NCBI GenBank assembly: GCA_031282925.1
Contig: JAITCT010000284.1
Location: forward strand, 1-10,923
Source of the DNA: Dysgonamonadaceae bacterium
GTDB taxonomy: Bacteria; Bacteroidota; Bacteroidia; Bacteroidales; Azobacteroidaceae
Direction: 5' to 3'
DNA length: 10,923 nucleotides
Notes under the pieces: model-generated
What the model saw: the letters and a program-made list of their open reading frames with translations, nothing else
Told to the model about the DNA's origin: nothing
The model's database searches: none
Made by a program: the position numbers and the translations under genes
Shown: piece after piece, positions 1 to 6,915 of the stretch
Layout: each line of letters begins with the position of its first letter
How positions within the stretch are numbered: position 1 is the first letter of the stretch

Positions 1-17
1 TTATTAAAGTAAAATTC

Positions 18-3000
18 ATGAAAAGATTGTTTTTAGTATTGACATGTTTTTTAATAAGCATGAGTTTGGCAATCGCACAGACCAAACAGGTCTCAGGGAT
101 TGTAACGGATGAGAACGGAGAGCCTGTGATCGGCGCTTCCGTGATTGCAAAGGGAACAACAGCGGGTACTGCAACCGACATGGAAGGAAGATTTTCCTTT
201 TCAGTCGGGGAAAATGTAAGCGCAATAGTTGTAAAGTACATTGGTTACGCGCCGGTAGAAGCGCCGGCCTCCACCGGCGTGAAAATTGAACTCCGTCCGG
301 CCTCTTCACTGTTAAACGAAGTGGTTATCACGGCGTTCGGCATTTCGAAAGAAAAGAAAGCGCTGGGATACAGCATCTCGGAAGTTAGCGGAAATGAAAT
401 GATTACTGCCCGGGGCGGGATGAACAACCCGATGAACGCTTTGCAGGGAAAGGTAGCAGGATTACAAATCGCAAGCAGCAGCGGATCTTTAGGCGGTTCT
501 TCCAAAATTCTCATCCGCGGGAATCACTCTATTTCGGGAAGCAATCAGCCGCTGTTCGTCATAGACGGAGTGCCTGTTGAAGGAAAAGATTTCAACGGAT
601 CGGAGAAGAACGGCAGCAGAAGCACGGAAACCGCCCGGGGGGCCGGCGGATATGATTACGGAAACCTGATACAGGACATTAATCCGGATGATATCGAAAG
701 CGTATCGGTACTGAAAGGCGCAAACGCTTCCGCTTTATACGGCTCGCGGGCAACCAACGGCGTGATTTTGATTACTACCAAAAAAGGAAAGAAAAGCGAA
801 ACGCCGGGCGGTTACGGGATTTCTTTCAATTCGTCCGTCGGTTTTGAAGTTGTGAATAAACTCCCCAAGTTACAACGCCTCTATGGAGGAGGAGGTTCCG
901 ACTTTGATGAAGTGGAAATTAACGGGAAAACTTATCTTTATCCCGATTATGCTACCGACGAAAGCTGGGGTCCCAAATACGAAGGTCAGGAAATCCTATC
1001 CTGGTATGATTTGGCAAAATGGGAAGCCGGAGGAAAAGCCGGTAATCCTACCACATCCAAATGGGTAGCGCCGGCAAATGATATTGACGCTTTTTTTGAA
1101 ACCGGCATTTCGTTTACCAACAATGTATCCGTTACGCAGGCGACCGACCGCAGCAACCTGCGTATTTCCTACACGAACAGCGACCTGAAGGGATATTTGC
1201 CGAACAGTTCCCTGAAGAAAAACGTGTTCAACATCGCCGCTTCTACTAAAAGCGCCGACAACAAACTGGAAGTTTTCACCAACGTGTCGTATCTCAACAC
1301 CGCCGCTCAGGGACGCAGCGAAACCGGTTACGGCGACAACAATCAAATGGTGAAATTCGTACAGTGGGGGCATCGCGAACTGGATTTGAAAGAATCAAAA
1401 GATTTATACCTGATGCCCGACGGCACACAGGCCACCTGGAACCGCACCGCATGGGACAACCCGACGCCGGCTTACAGCAACAATCCTTACTGGAGCCGTT
1501 ATATGAATTATGAAAATGATACCCGCAGCCGGATATACGGTAATGTCGGATTCAGCTATCTGATTCTTCCCGGATTAAAATTCCAGTATAAAGCAAATCT
1601 TGACTTCTTTGCGGATAAACAATTCGAGAGAAACGCGGTATATTCCCAGGAAATCTCCCGCTATCAGGAAATCTCCCGCCAGCGGTATGAGTTGAACAAT
1701 GAATTTTTATGCCTCTACAACAAAACGTTCAACGACTGGTCGGCAGGCGCTAATTTGGGCGGCAACCTGAGGACGGAAAAATATGAATACATCCATGGCG
1801 AAACAAGTGGCGGGCTGGGCGTCCCGCTGTTTTATAATTTGAAAAACTCCGTTTCGCCGGCGCTTTCATATAACAACGTATCGAAAAAGGCTGTCAATTC
1901 GTTGTTCGGGAACATAACGCTTGGATGGAAAAGCCTGGTATATATGGACGCTTCGCTTCGCAACGACTGGTCTTCCACTTTGCCGAAAGCGAATAATTCC
2001 TACAGCTATCCCGCGTTGACCGGCAGTTTCATTTTTTCCGAGCTGACCAGAGAAAGCCTTCCCTGGCTCTCCTTCGGCAAATTCCGTGCAGGCTATGCTT
2101 TTGTAGGAGGCGATACCGACCCGTATCAAGTGGACGATACTTATTCCCATTATACGCATATTGACGCTGTGGCCGGAACGCCGGGATATACCCTGGCTAC
2201 CAAACTCAAAAACAAAGACCTGAAACCGGAAAGAACCGGCTCGTTTGAAACCGGTTTGGAAGCAAACTTTTTCAACGACCGCCTGGGTTTTGAAGTAACT
2301 TTTTATTCCACCGAAACGAAAGATCATATCCTTGACCTTTCCCTGTCGGGATCAACCGGTTATCTGCAACGGGTAATCAATGCCGGCCTGATAACCAATA
2401 AGGGAGTGGAATTGGCCGTTCACGCTTCACCTGTGAAAACGAAAGATTTTGAATGGGCTACCAACTTTACGCTTACTTCGAATAAAAACAAGGTAGTGGA
2501 TATTATCGACGACACGGAATATCTCCGTTTGGTAAGCGCTCCGTTTAAAGTGGAAATAGGCGCTATGAAAGGCCAGCCCTATGGAATCATTATGGGTACG
2601 GATTACATTTACGACGATAACGGAAATAAGGTGGTAAACGAAGACGGCCTTTATCTTTCCACAACCGGGAATGTCAATCTCGGCTCGATTTTCCCCGATT
2701 TTTCCGGCGGATGGAGCAATACTTTCCGTTATAAAAATCTGGATGTAAGCATCCTGCTGGATTTCTCCGGAGGCGGGCATTATTTTTCCACTTCTTATAT
2801 GTGGGGAATGTATTCCGGTATGCTGGAAGAATCGGCTGCAAACGGAATCCGTGAAGACGGAATTATTCTGTCCGGCGTAACGGGTGATGTGCAATTTAAT
2901 GACGACGGTTCCTGTACGGTTACGAATACAGCCGCGAATACGATAACGGTAGATGCGCAGACTTACGGCAAAAGCTATAACACGGGGCCTGCCGCGCAAA

Positions 3001-3251
3001 GCGTGCTTAAATCGGATTATCTGAAACTCCGGGAAATCAACGTGGGCTATACTTTTCCTTTGGCAAGCAGATATTTTGTAAAATCGCTCCGTTTGTCGGC
3101 CTACGGACGTAATTTGGCGGTATGGGGGCCGGATACGAAACATTTCGACCCGGAAACAATTATTACAAACTCAGGGAATATTCAGGGAATTGAAGGCGGT
3201 TCGATTCCGGGAATTGCTAATTTTGGTATTAACGTAAGCTTAAAATTTTAA
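18..3251 (+). CDS. SusC/RagA-family TonB-dependent outer-membrane transporter
   Basis: Outer-membrane barrel that imports a ligand using TonB-ExbBD energy, working with the SusD-like lipoprotein encoded 5 bp downstream. The 1077-aa product starts with a Sec signal peptide (positive MKR, hydrophobic core, likely cleavage after Ala20 in AIA-Q). A carboxypeptidase-regulatory-like beta domain follows at about residues 23-95 (VSGIVTDENGEPVIGASV). A TonB-box-like segment LNEVVITAFG begins at about residue 99. The plug has the typical NALQGKVAGLQI, ILIRGN, PLFVIDGVPV and SVLKGANASALYGSRATNGVI motifs. The remainder is a beta barrel with FPDFSGGWSNTF near the C-terminus and a terminal Phe (NFGINVSLKF). 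Length is normal for the family. The ATG at 18 is the start giving a full signal peptide. Only 17 bp of upstream DNA is visible, so promoter and regulator cannot be judged. The substrate is unknown: glycan is the usual family role, but RagA-type members import peptides. Confidence 0.96.
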   Translation: MKRLFLVLTCFLISMSLAIAQTKQVSGIVTDENGEPVIGASVIAKGTTAGTATDMEGRFSFSVGENVSAIVVKYIGYAPVEAPASTGVKIELRPASSLLNEVVITAFGISKEKKALGYSISEVSGNEMITARGGMNNPMNALQGKVAGLQIASSSGSLGGSSKILIRGNHSISGSNQPLFVIDGVPVEGKDFNGSEKNGSRSTETARGAGGYDYGNLIQDINPDDIESVSVLKGANASALYGSRATNGVILITTKKGKKSETPGGYGISFNSSVGFEVVNKLPKLQRLYGGGGSDFDEVEINGKTYLYPDYATDESWGPKYEGQEILSWYDLAKWEAGGKAGNPTTSKWVAPANDIDAFFETGISFTNNVSVTQATDRSNLRISYTNSDLKGYLPNSSLKKNVFNIAASTKSADNKLEVFTNVSYLNTAAQGRSETGYGDNNQMVKFVQWGHRELDLKESKDLYLMPDGTQATWNRTAWDNPTPAYSNNPYWSRYMNYENDTRSRIYGNVGFSYLILPGLKFQYKANLDFFADKQFERNAVYSQEISRYQEISRQRYELNNEFLCLYNKTFNDWSAGANLGGNLRTEKYEYIHGETSGGLGVPLFYNLKNSVSPALSYNNVSKKAVNSLFGNITLGWKSLVYMDASLRNDWSSTLPKANNSYSYPALTGSFIFSELTRESLPWLSFGKFRAGYAFVGGDTDPYQVDDTYSHYTHIDAVAGTPGYTLATKLKNKDLKPERTGSFETGLEANFFNDRLGFEVTFYSTETKDHILDLSLSGSTGYLQRVINAGLITNKGVELAVHASPVKTKDFEWATNFTLTSNKNKVVDIIDDTEYLRLVSAPFKVEIGAMKGQPYGIIMGTDYIYDDNGNKVVNEDGLYLSTTGNVNLGSIFPDFSGGWSNTFRYKNLDVSILLDFSGGGHYFSTSYMWGMYSGMLEESAANGIREDGIILSGVTGDVQFNDDGSCTVTNTAANTITVDAQTYGKSYNTGPAAQSVLKSDYLKLREINVGYTFPLASRYFVKSLRLSAYGRNLAVWGPDTKHFDPETIITNSGNIQGIEGGSIPGIANFGINVSLKF
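1647..1679 (+). repeat. Short in-frame tandem duplication in the SusC-like barrel
   Basis: A 15-nt stretch at 1647-1661 recurs identically at 1665-1679, an 18-nt period in frame. It encodes QEISRY followed by QEISRQ (residues 544-555). The perfect nucleotide identity suggests a recent duplication or slippage event, probably in a barrel loop or strand end; the structural placement is inferred. Confidence 0.7.
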
Positions 3252-3256
3252 TTATA

Positions 3257-4930
3257 ATGAAAACAAAAGTATATAGTAGAGGAGTAAACGAGTTGACAAG
3301 TAAACGAGTAAACGAGGGGGCAAGTAAACGGGTAAAACGATTCTCGTTAACTCGTTTACTCGTCTACTCGTTTACTATTTTTTTATTTTCGTGCCAGGAT
3401 TTTGAAGAAATCAATACAGACCCGAACAATCCGGTCGAAACGCCTTCAAACATGCTGTTTAGCGGAACGCAAAAGAAAATAATGGATTATGTTTACGACG
3501 TTTGGTTTAGCGGACGTCAAAGCCTGGTGTATGCGCAATACTGGGGACAGCGGAATTATACGGAAGAAGACCGTTATCTAATCCGTGAAAGTGTAAATAA
3601 CAATTATTTCAATACCTTTTATTCGTTAATTGCAAGTCTGGATAGAGTAATCGAATTGAATACGAATCCGGAAACGGCCGCAATATCTTCTCTGTACGGC
3701 AATAACGACAATCAGATTGCTGCCGCCAAGATTCTGAAAGTTTGGCTGTTTTCCATCATGACCGATACATGGGGCAATATCCCTTATTCCGAAGCAGGAA
3801 AACTGGACAAAGGAATTTATTATCCCGAATATGACGATCAGGAAAAGATTTATGAAGAGCTGATAAACGAATTAACGGACGCCGCCGGTTTGATTGATGA
3901 ATCGGAAATTGCGTTTGTTGGCGGCGACAGGATTTATTCCGGCGATGCTTCCAAATGGAAAAAGTTCGCCAATTCGTTGAAATTGCGGTTGGCCGTTCAT
4001 ACTTCCAAAGTATCCGGCTCCAAATGGAAGGAACAGATAGAGGAAGCGCTGGCAGGCGGCGTGTTTGAAAGCAACGGTGATGCAGCGGCCTATCACTATG
4101 GGTCGGCTCCCGAATACAGTTATTTTTACGAAGGATTTTTTATTTCTGCCCGAAACGACTTCAGTCTTACCCGTCCTTTTATTGACATTTTGAAAGGACA
4201 GCGGGATACGTTGAATAATAAAACCCATCCATGGGAAAATGTAATCGATCCGCGTCTCGCCATCTATACAACTCCCCGCAACGGTGAATACATCGGCATT
4301 CCCTACGGCATTCCGTCCGGAGACATGACGGCGGCTTTCCGGAATATGGCGCCGGATCTCTATGCCGCGCCGCCGGTAGTGTTAAATCCCGATTTTCCCG
4401 TTCCTTTGATGACTTACGCCGAAGTTCAATTTATTATCAGCGAATACAAAGGTTTCTCAAAAGAGGAATATAGGGAAGGCGTAAACGCTTCGATTGAATA
4501 TTGGGCAGACTTGGACGGAATCAAGCCGGATAAAGCGAAAACAGATACATATATAGACGCTGTCAGCCAACATGTAAATGCGGAAACTGTCGCCCTGCAA
4601 AAATACATCGACTTGTATATGAACGGAATGGAAGCATGGACGGAAATTCGCCGCACCGGTTATCCTACCCAGTTGCTGAGTCCGTATGAAATATCCGCCA
4701 TAAGCGCCGCTACCGAAACTGCGCCGAGCAAGGAGCTGAAGTTTGAACCGCTTTCGGCTGCCAAAGGACTGATTATTGCACGGGTAAAATATCCGACCAA
4801 CGAAAGTACTTTAAATAAACCGGGTTTTGATAAAGCGGTAAGTAAACTGGAAGACCGGACAAACAATTATTATACGCCGATGTTCTGGGATAAACGCAGG
4901 ACGGAAGGGCTGCATCCGGCTAATAAATAA
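3257..4930 (+). CDS. SusD/RagB-family outer-membrane lipoprotein (SusD-like_2 type)
   Basis: Surface lipoprotein expected to cap the SusC-like barrel and bind its ligand. The 557-aa product carries a lipoprotein signal peptide with lipobox LFSC at Cys46. The mature N-terminus QDFEEINTDPNNP is characteristic of the SusD-like_2 branch. Helical-repeat motifs of the family follow: LKVWLFSIMTDTWGNIPYSEA (about residues 160-180), YDDQEKIYEELINELTDA, WKKFANSLKLRLA and YAEVQFIISEY. The protein ends YYTPMFWDKRR, again family-like. The ATG at 3257 lies 5 bp after the susC-like stop, so the two are almost certainly co-transcribed. The signal peptide is odd: its n-region is about 30 residues long with many Lys/Arg, and residues 9-40 are encoded by an inverted array of 8-bp units (see the repeat entry). 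No in-frame ATG or GTG lies between 3260 and the lipobox; a TTG at 3293 (Leu13) is a less likely alternative start. No hydrolase or regulator is adjacent, so the ligand cannot be inferred. Confidence 0.95.
   Translation: MKTKVYSRGVNELTSKRVNEGASKRVKRFSLTRLLVYSFTIFLFSCQDFEEINTDPNNPVETPSNMLFSGTQKKIMDYVYDVWFSGRQSLVYAQYWGQRNYTEEDRYLIRESVNNNYFNTFYSLIASLDRVIELNTNPETAAISSLYGNNDNQIAAAKILKVWLFSIMTDTWGNIPYSEAGKLDKGIYYPEYDDQEKIYEELINELTDAAGLIDESEIAFVGGDRIYSGDASKWKKFANSLKLRLAVHTSKVSGSKWKEQIEEALAGGVFESNGDAAAYHYGSAPEYSYFYEGFFISARNDFSLTRPFIDILKGQRDTLNNKTHPWENVIDPRLAIYTTPRNGEYIGIPYGIPSGDMTAAFRNMAPDLYAAPPVVLNPDFPVPLMTYAEVQFIISEYKGFSKEEYREGVNASIEYWADLDGIKPDKAKTDTYIDAVSQHVNAETVALQKYIDLYMNGMEAWTEIRRTGYPTQLLSPYEISAISAATETAPSKELKFEPLSAAKGLIIARVKYPTNESTLNKPGFDKAVSKLEDRTNNYYTPMFWDKRRTEGLHPANK
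3273..3378 (+). repeat. Inverted array of 8-bp units forming the SusD-like signal-peptide coding region
   Basis: From 3282 the sequence parses into consecutive 8-bp units: GAGTAAAC, GAGTTGAC, AAGTAAAC, GAGTAAAC, GAGGGGGC, AAGTAAAC, then a degenerate GGGTAAAAC. After a short centre (3339-3345) come reverse-complement units GTTAACTC, GTTTACTC, GTCTACTC, GTTTACTA (3346-3377). As an inverted repeat, 3273-3308 matches 3343-3378 at 29 of 36 positions. In an alternative register, 3299-3316 pairs with 3351-3368 at 17 of 18. The forward units encode VNELTSKR and VNEGASKR (24 nt = 8 aa period). The reverse units encode LTRLLVYSFT, the hydrophobic core. It could be an inserted palindromic element or a locally grown microsatellite-like array; the sequence alone does not decide. 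Confidence 0.9.
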
Positions 4931-4936
4931 TGGTTT

Positions 4937-4996
4937 ACACTATGCGCACTGCGCCGCAAGCATCCCGTAGCGGGGAATGACGTTTGCGCACAGTGT
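4937..4996. repeat. Intergenic inverted repeat just after the SusD-like gene
   Basis: Arms 4937-4948 (ACACTATGCGCA) and 4985-4996 are complementary at 11 of 12 positions, with the single mismatch A4942/C4991. Inside is a smaller stem, CCCG-TAG-CGGG (4964-4974). It begins 7 bp after the stop codon and could be a 3'-end-stabilising or attenuating hairpin of the susCD-like transcript. No U-run follows directly, so I do not call it an intrinsic terminator. An 11-nt piece at 4949-4959 (CTGCGCCGCAA) recurs with one change at 5007-5017. Confidence 0.55.
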
Positions 4997-5013
4997 TGCA
5001 AGTACTCTGCGCG

Positions 5014-5083
5014 GCAATTTGCAAAGTTCGCGTAATTTGCGTTCCGGTTTTTGAATGCAAATTACGCGAATTTCGCAATAAGA
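5014..5083. repeat. Intergenic inverted array with 9-bp phasing, strong hairpin
   Basis: Arms 5027-5044 and 5053-5070 are complementary at 17 of 18 positions, the exception being a G/T pair that can wobble in RNA. The loop is 8 nt (5045-5052). Pairing extends outward to 5019 and 5078 with two further mismatches. The left arm reads as 9-mers GCAATTTGC, AAAGTTCGC, GTAATTTGC (5014-5040); the right arm as GCAAATTAC, GCGAATTTC, GCAATAAGA (5057-5083). A T6 run occurs at 5089-5094, about 10 nt beyond, so the hairpin may end susCD-like transcription, but the distance is too great for a canonical intrinsic terminator. The design resembles the 8-bp array in the SusD-like gene, with a different unit. 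Confidence 0.75.
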
Positions 5084-5129
5084 ACATGTTTTTTCTAATA
5101 CGGGTACATGAAAATTCAATTTTATTATG

Positions 5130-5137
5130 TAAATTTG
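5130..5137 (+). promoter_or_regulatory. Putative Bacteroidetes -7 promoter box for the rhomboid-EEP operon
   Basis: TAAATTTG fits the Bacteroidetes primary-sigma -7 consensus TAnnTTTG and lies 23 bp before the rhomboid ATG, leaving a short leader. I see no convincing TTG-type -33 element at the expected distance (around 5107), so this rests on the -7 box and its position alone. Confidence 0.45.
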
Positions 5138-5160
5138 CAGCAAAAAATTAAACTTCAATT

Positions 5161-5784
5161 ATGATATCCTATTACCGAAAAAATAATTTTTACAGTCACA
5201 TTCCTGCATTTACAAAAAATCTGTTGATTATCAATTTAATTGTTTGGCTGGCCTGCCTTTTATTCAAACAGTTGGAATTTTATTTAGCCCTGTTTAATTA
5301 TGATTCGGGGTATTTTCATGCCTATCAACTGATTACCTACATGTTTACTCATGCCGATTTCGATCATATCTTCTTTAATATGCTTGCCCTGTTCATGTTT
5401 GGAGGCGTACTTGAAAATTTCTGGGGAAAAAAACGATTCCTTACTTATTATATGGTAACGGGAATCGGGGCCGGGCTGGTGCAATTATTGGTCTGTCATT
5501 TGCAGGGTATTATGTATCCCGTTCCGACCATTGGCGCTTCGGGCGCAATTTTCGGATTGCTGCTTGCTTTTGGAATGCTTTTTCCGGATACCCCTCTGTT
5601 TTTGATGTTTATACCTGTTCCGATTAAGGCGAAATACATGGTTATCGGTTACGGATTGATCGAATTTTTCTTCGGCGTAGCCAACCGGACGGGCGATAAT
5701 GTGGCTCACTTTGCCCACTTGGGCGGCATGTTATTTGGAATTATCCTGATTTTGTGTTGGGGAAAAAAACAGTATTACAGATGA
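5161..5784 (+). CDS. Rhomboid-family intramembrane serine protease
   Basis: Polytopic inner-membrane protease that cleaves transmembrane segments of other proteins; its substrate here is unknown. The 207-aa product has about six hydrophobic segments, the minimal rhomboid core without an added domain. The catalytic Ser is Ser127 in GASG (residues 125-128). The catalytic His is His186 in AHLGG, at the start of the last helix. The second-helix motif HADFDHIFFN supplies the oxyanion-side His69 and Asn73. All residues needed for activity are therefore present. The ATG at 5161 follows a promoter-like box and an A/T-rich leader. The TGA stop overlaps the ATG of the next gene (ATGA, 5781-5784), indicating translational coupling. 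From memory, Bacteroidales often place rhomboid genes beside EEP-family genes, which this arrangement matches. Confidence 0.96.
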   Translation: MISYYRKNNFYSHIPAFTKNLLIINLIVWLACLLFKQLEFYLALFNYDSGYFHAYQLITYMFTHADFDHIFFNMLALFMFGGVLENFWGKKRFLTYYMVTGIGAGLVQLLVCHLQGIMYPVPTIGASGAIFGLLLAFGMLFPDTPLFLMFIPVPIKAKYMVIGYGLIEFFFGVANRTGDNVAHFAHLGGMLFGIILILCWGKKQYYR

Positions 5785-6893
5785 AACCCGCCAAAAATCT
5801 TTTTCGAGTTATCATTTGTATTTTGAATGTTTTAGCATTGGCGGCTTTACTGATAGCCGCTTTTTCCGATTTTATTTCCCCGTTTAGAGCAGTGATTTTT
5901 TCCTATTTTGGACTGTTCTTTCCTTTTATTTTTCTGTTTAATCTGGCGCTGTTTTTTTTTCTGCTGTTTACCAAACAATGGATATCAGCCGGTTTGAGTT
6001 TCGTGGTTTTCCTTATCTGCACAAGCGCTATTCATACTTATTTCCCCATTCACCCGAAAACAAAAAATGTTCCCGACGATTGCATTAAGATACTTACATA
6101 CAATGTGATGCGTTTTGGTCAACAGGGCGGAAAATCGAAAAAAAAATCCAACAAAATTCTCCGGTACATTCGGGAAAATGATGCGGATATCGTCTGTATC
6201 CAGGAATTTGGCGCTTTAAGAAGCGACAATGGTACACGGCTGACGGAGAAAGATATAACTGTTGCTCTGGATAAATACCCGTATCATAATATCAATGAAT
6301 TAAAATTTCCTCATCCGGATGAAACTTTCGGGGTGGCTGTTTTTTCCAAATATCCTGTTTTGTCGGTAAAGAAAGTTCCTTACGAAAGCGAATACAACGG
6401 TTCGATAATATGTGAATTGAACGTCAAAGGGAGAAAAGTTACCCTGATTAATAACCATTTGGAATCTAATAAATTATCATACGAAGAAAGGAATAATTAC
6501 TATCAAATGACTCAAGAACCGGATTCCCGTTCGCTGGATGTTTTCACAAAAATGATGACCAAACGATTGACTCCCGCTTACCGGTTACGGGCAATTCAGG
6601 CACAAAGCATTTCCAAAATAATAGCGGAGGATACAAATCCGTATATCATTGTTTGCGGGGATTTTAACGATACGCCTGTTTCTTATGCGCGCCGCAAAAT
6701 CAAAGGAAATCTTCGGGATGCTTTCGTGGATAGCGGTTGCGGTTTGGGGATTACCTACAACCGCTACCGGTTTTTATTCCGCATTGACTACATTTTACAC
6801 AGCAGCAACATCAAATCATATAATTGTACCGTGGGGAAATTGCGCGATTCCGACCATTTTCCGGTTTGGTGTTATTTGGAGTTAAGCAAGTAA
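5781..6893 (+). CDS. Membrane-anchored endonuclease/exonuclease/phosphatase (EEP) family protein
   Basis: Predicted metal-dependent phosphodiesterase or phosphatase of the DNase I/exonuclease III fold. I take the ATG at 5781 as start because it makes a 4-bp ATGA overlap with the rhomboid stop; an upstream in-frame ATG at 5754 would add nine residues. The 370-aa product has about three N-terminal transmembrane helices (roughly residues 7-31, 35-62, 66-88). The EEP domain follows with its full catalytic set: Asn108 in TYNVM, Glu142 in QEFG, His226 in NNHLES, Asp294 and Asn296 in GDFND, Asp336 in RIDYIL, and Asp358-His359 in SDHFPV. By the positive-inside rule (Lys near the N-terminus and in the loop after helix 2), the catalytic domain would face the periplasm; this is inferred. 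The substrate is unknown: nucleic acid, a lipid head group or a sugar phosphate are all possible. Two 9-nt homopolymers (T9 at 5952-5960, A9 at 6138-6146) lie inside the gene. Confidence 0.93.
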   Translation: MKPAKNLFRVIICILNVLALAALLIAAFSDFISPFRAVIFSYFGLFFPFIFLFNLALFFFLLFTKQWISAGLSFVVFLICTSAIHTYFPIHPKTKNVPDDCIKILTYNVMRFGQQGGKSKKKSNKILRYIRENDADIVCIQEFGALRSDNGTRLTEKDITVALDKYPYHNINELKFPHPDETFGVAVFSKYPVLSVKKVPYESEYNGSIICELNVKGRKVTLINNHLESNKLSYEERNNYYQMTQEPDSRSLDVFTKMMTKRLTPAYRLRAIQAQSISKIIAEDTNPYIIVCGDFNDTPVSYARRKIKGNLRDAFVDSGCGLGITYNRYRFLFRIDYILHSSNIKSYNCTVGKLRDSDHFPVWCYLELSK

Positions 6894-6915
6894 AAACAGA
6901 ACTCGTAACTGTTTT
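6893..6915. terminator. Possible bidirectional terminator between convergent genes
   Basis: AAAACAG (6893-6899) and CTGTTTT (6909-6915) form a 7-bp stem with a 9-nt loop in the gap between the EEP stop and the TamB-like stop. The A-run on one side and T-run on the other give a U-rich 3' stem side in either direction, as expected for a shared terminator. The stem is short and A/T-rich, so efficiency is doubtful. Confidence 0.4.

Noticed and set aside
248..281. GC-rich inverted repeat CGCCGGT...ACCGGCG in the SusC-like gene
   Set aside because: Only a 7-bp perfect stem, lying inside conserved coding sequence at the end of the N-terminal domain; compatible with chance and codon use.
2427..3143. 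238-codon open frame on the minus strand inside the SusC-like gene
   Set aside because: It is antisense to well-conserved barrel sequence, has no recognisable domain and looks like a by-product of codon bias. The same applies to the minus-strand frames at 996-1373 and 1866-2327.
3282..3377. The regularly spaced repeats as a CRISPR-like array
   Set aside because: Units are 8 bp, contiguous, without unique spacers, and invert halfway; they are also translated.
4940..5158. 72-codon minus-strand frame in the intergenic region
   Set aside because: It runs through both inverted repeats, has no recognisable product and no convincing start context.
5754..5780. Upstream ATG at 5754 as start of the EEP protein
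   Set aside because: It would overlap the rhomboid gene by 31 bp and add a nine-residue tail; the ATGA overlap at 5781 is the more usual arrangement, though the longer form is not excluded.
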